This document shows positions 63,703 through 64,000 of a stretch of 64,000 nt of DNA, one piece after another. Within the stretch, counting starts at the first letter, position 1; the number at the start of each line of letters is the position of its first letter. This DNA comes from Pandoraea communis (lineage in GTDB: Bacteria; Pseudomonadota; Gammaproteobacteria; Burkholderiales; Burkholderiaceae): positions 310,001 through 374,000 of the forward strand of contig NZ_CABPSJ010000001.1 in the NCBI RefSeq assembly GCF_902459745.1, in the 5' to 3' direction. Made by a program: the position numbers and the translations under genes. The notes under the pieces were generated by a model, which worked only from the letters and a program-made list of their open reading frames with translations, did not search any database and was not told the origin of the DNA.

Positions 63703-64000
63703 ATGATTCGCACCGAACGCTATCTGCGCCTGGCCATTGTCGCTGGCCTCGTGCTGCTCGTCGAAGGGCTGTGCCGGGCCGGCACGATTCCCGCTTCGGT
63801 CATGATGGCGCCCAGCGCGATGGCCGTCCACGCCATCGAAATCCTGCGGGAAGGGCGCTTCACAAACGATCTCGTCACGAGCTTCTCCAGCATCGTTATC
63901 GCCGCTGTGGGCGCCGTGGGACTGGGTTTCGCCGCCGGACTCGCGATACACGCCATGCCAGGGGTGCGCCGGGCGCTGGAGCCGCTCATTGCCAGCTACT
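63703..64000 (+). CDS. ABC transporter permease (NitT/TauT type), 3' end cut by window
   Basis: The frame is open from 63703 to the window end (99 codons), continuing past 64000. The N-terminus has one hydrophobic segment (LRLAIVAGLVLLVEG), then the conserved MAPSAMAVHAIEILREGRFTNDLVTSFSSI region typical of the binding-protein-dependent permease family, and a second hydrophobic helix. The EAA loop lies outside the window. In-frame GTG codons at 63688 and 63700 are alternative starts. It is the third gene of the uptake operon. Confidence 0.85.
   Translation, partial: MIRTERYLRLAIVAGLVLLVEGLCRAGTIPASVMMAPSAMAVHAIEILREGRFTNDLVTSFSSIVIAAVGAVGLGFAAGLAIHAMPGVRRALEPLIASY

Overview
The window is about 64 kb of high-GC chromosomal DNA from a betaproteobacterium. 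The gene content (beta-ketoadipate, tyrosine, formate, lactate and hydroxyphenylpropionate catabolism, many LysR/IclR/HxlR/AraC regulators, a Feo system with a small Cys-rich partner) and the protein sequences look like Burkholderiaceae, most likely Pandoraea or a close relative. That assignment is an inference from sequence style; no 16S gene is present. I saw no tRNA, rRNA, CRISPR array, intact insertion sequence or prophage.

Layout. 1-1.6 kb: the 3' part of an FAD aromatic monooxygenase with a DUF2783 partner, closed by a strong terminator. 1.6-5.4 kb: an IclR-type PcaR divergent from pcaI-pcaJ-pcaF (last steps of the beta-ketoadipate pathway), with a perfect 15-bp-arm palindrome between them. 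5.5-7.5 kb: leuA on the minus strand, preceded by an apparent leader peptide and attenuator. 7.6-12.5 kb: a tyrosine/phenylalanine block (Lrp-type regulator, hpd, aromatic permease, tyrB). 12.5-17 kb: an alpha/beta hydrolase, a glutathione S-transferase, NAD-formate dehydrogenase and a LysR regulator. 17.2-19.8 kb: a class A penicillin-binding protein. 19.8-25.5 kb: lactate utilisation, a GntR regulator divergent from lldP-lldE-lldF-lldG. 25.6-30.3 kb: OmpW with an FNR-type promoter, a DUF2946 protein, a TonB-dependent receptor and a cytochrome b561.

30.3-36.9 kb is the most unusual part. A three-gene set encodes a succinate dehydrogenase/fumarate reductase-like flavoprotein, a two-[4Fe-4S] iron-sulfur subunit and an HdrB-like CCG subunit (type-E SdhABE/MfrABE architecture). 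It is divergent from an MFS carrier followed by an AraC regulator, with repeated TTGTCC-type sites in front of both. A candidate small RNA lies just beyond it. 37-45 kb holds single-step oxidoreductases (aldo/keto reductase, DadA-like, LLM flavin enzyme, F420-type NADP oxidoreductase), an aspartoacylase-like gene with an MFS carrier, and two HxlR regulators divergent from their likely targets.

45-52.7 kb is an mhp cluster: mhpR divergent from mhpA-mhpB-mhpD-mhpT-mhpC. It converts 3-(3-hydroxyphenyl)propionate to 4-hydroxy-2-oxopentanoate; mhpE and mhpF are not in the window. It is flanked by two gene-poor stretches carrying diverged copies of the same short element. 53-60.4 kb: a secreted PEBP-type protein, a second TonB-receptor/DUF2946 set with a protein of unknown function between them, and a Fur-box-controlled feoA-feoB-Cys-rich protein operon. 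60.5-64 kb: a decayed AraC gene, an HxlR regulator with a perfect operator, a Dabb-domain protein and the start of a NitT/TauT-type ABC transporter that runs off the window end.
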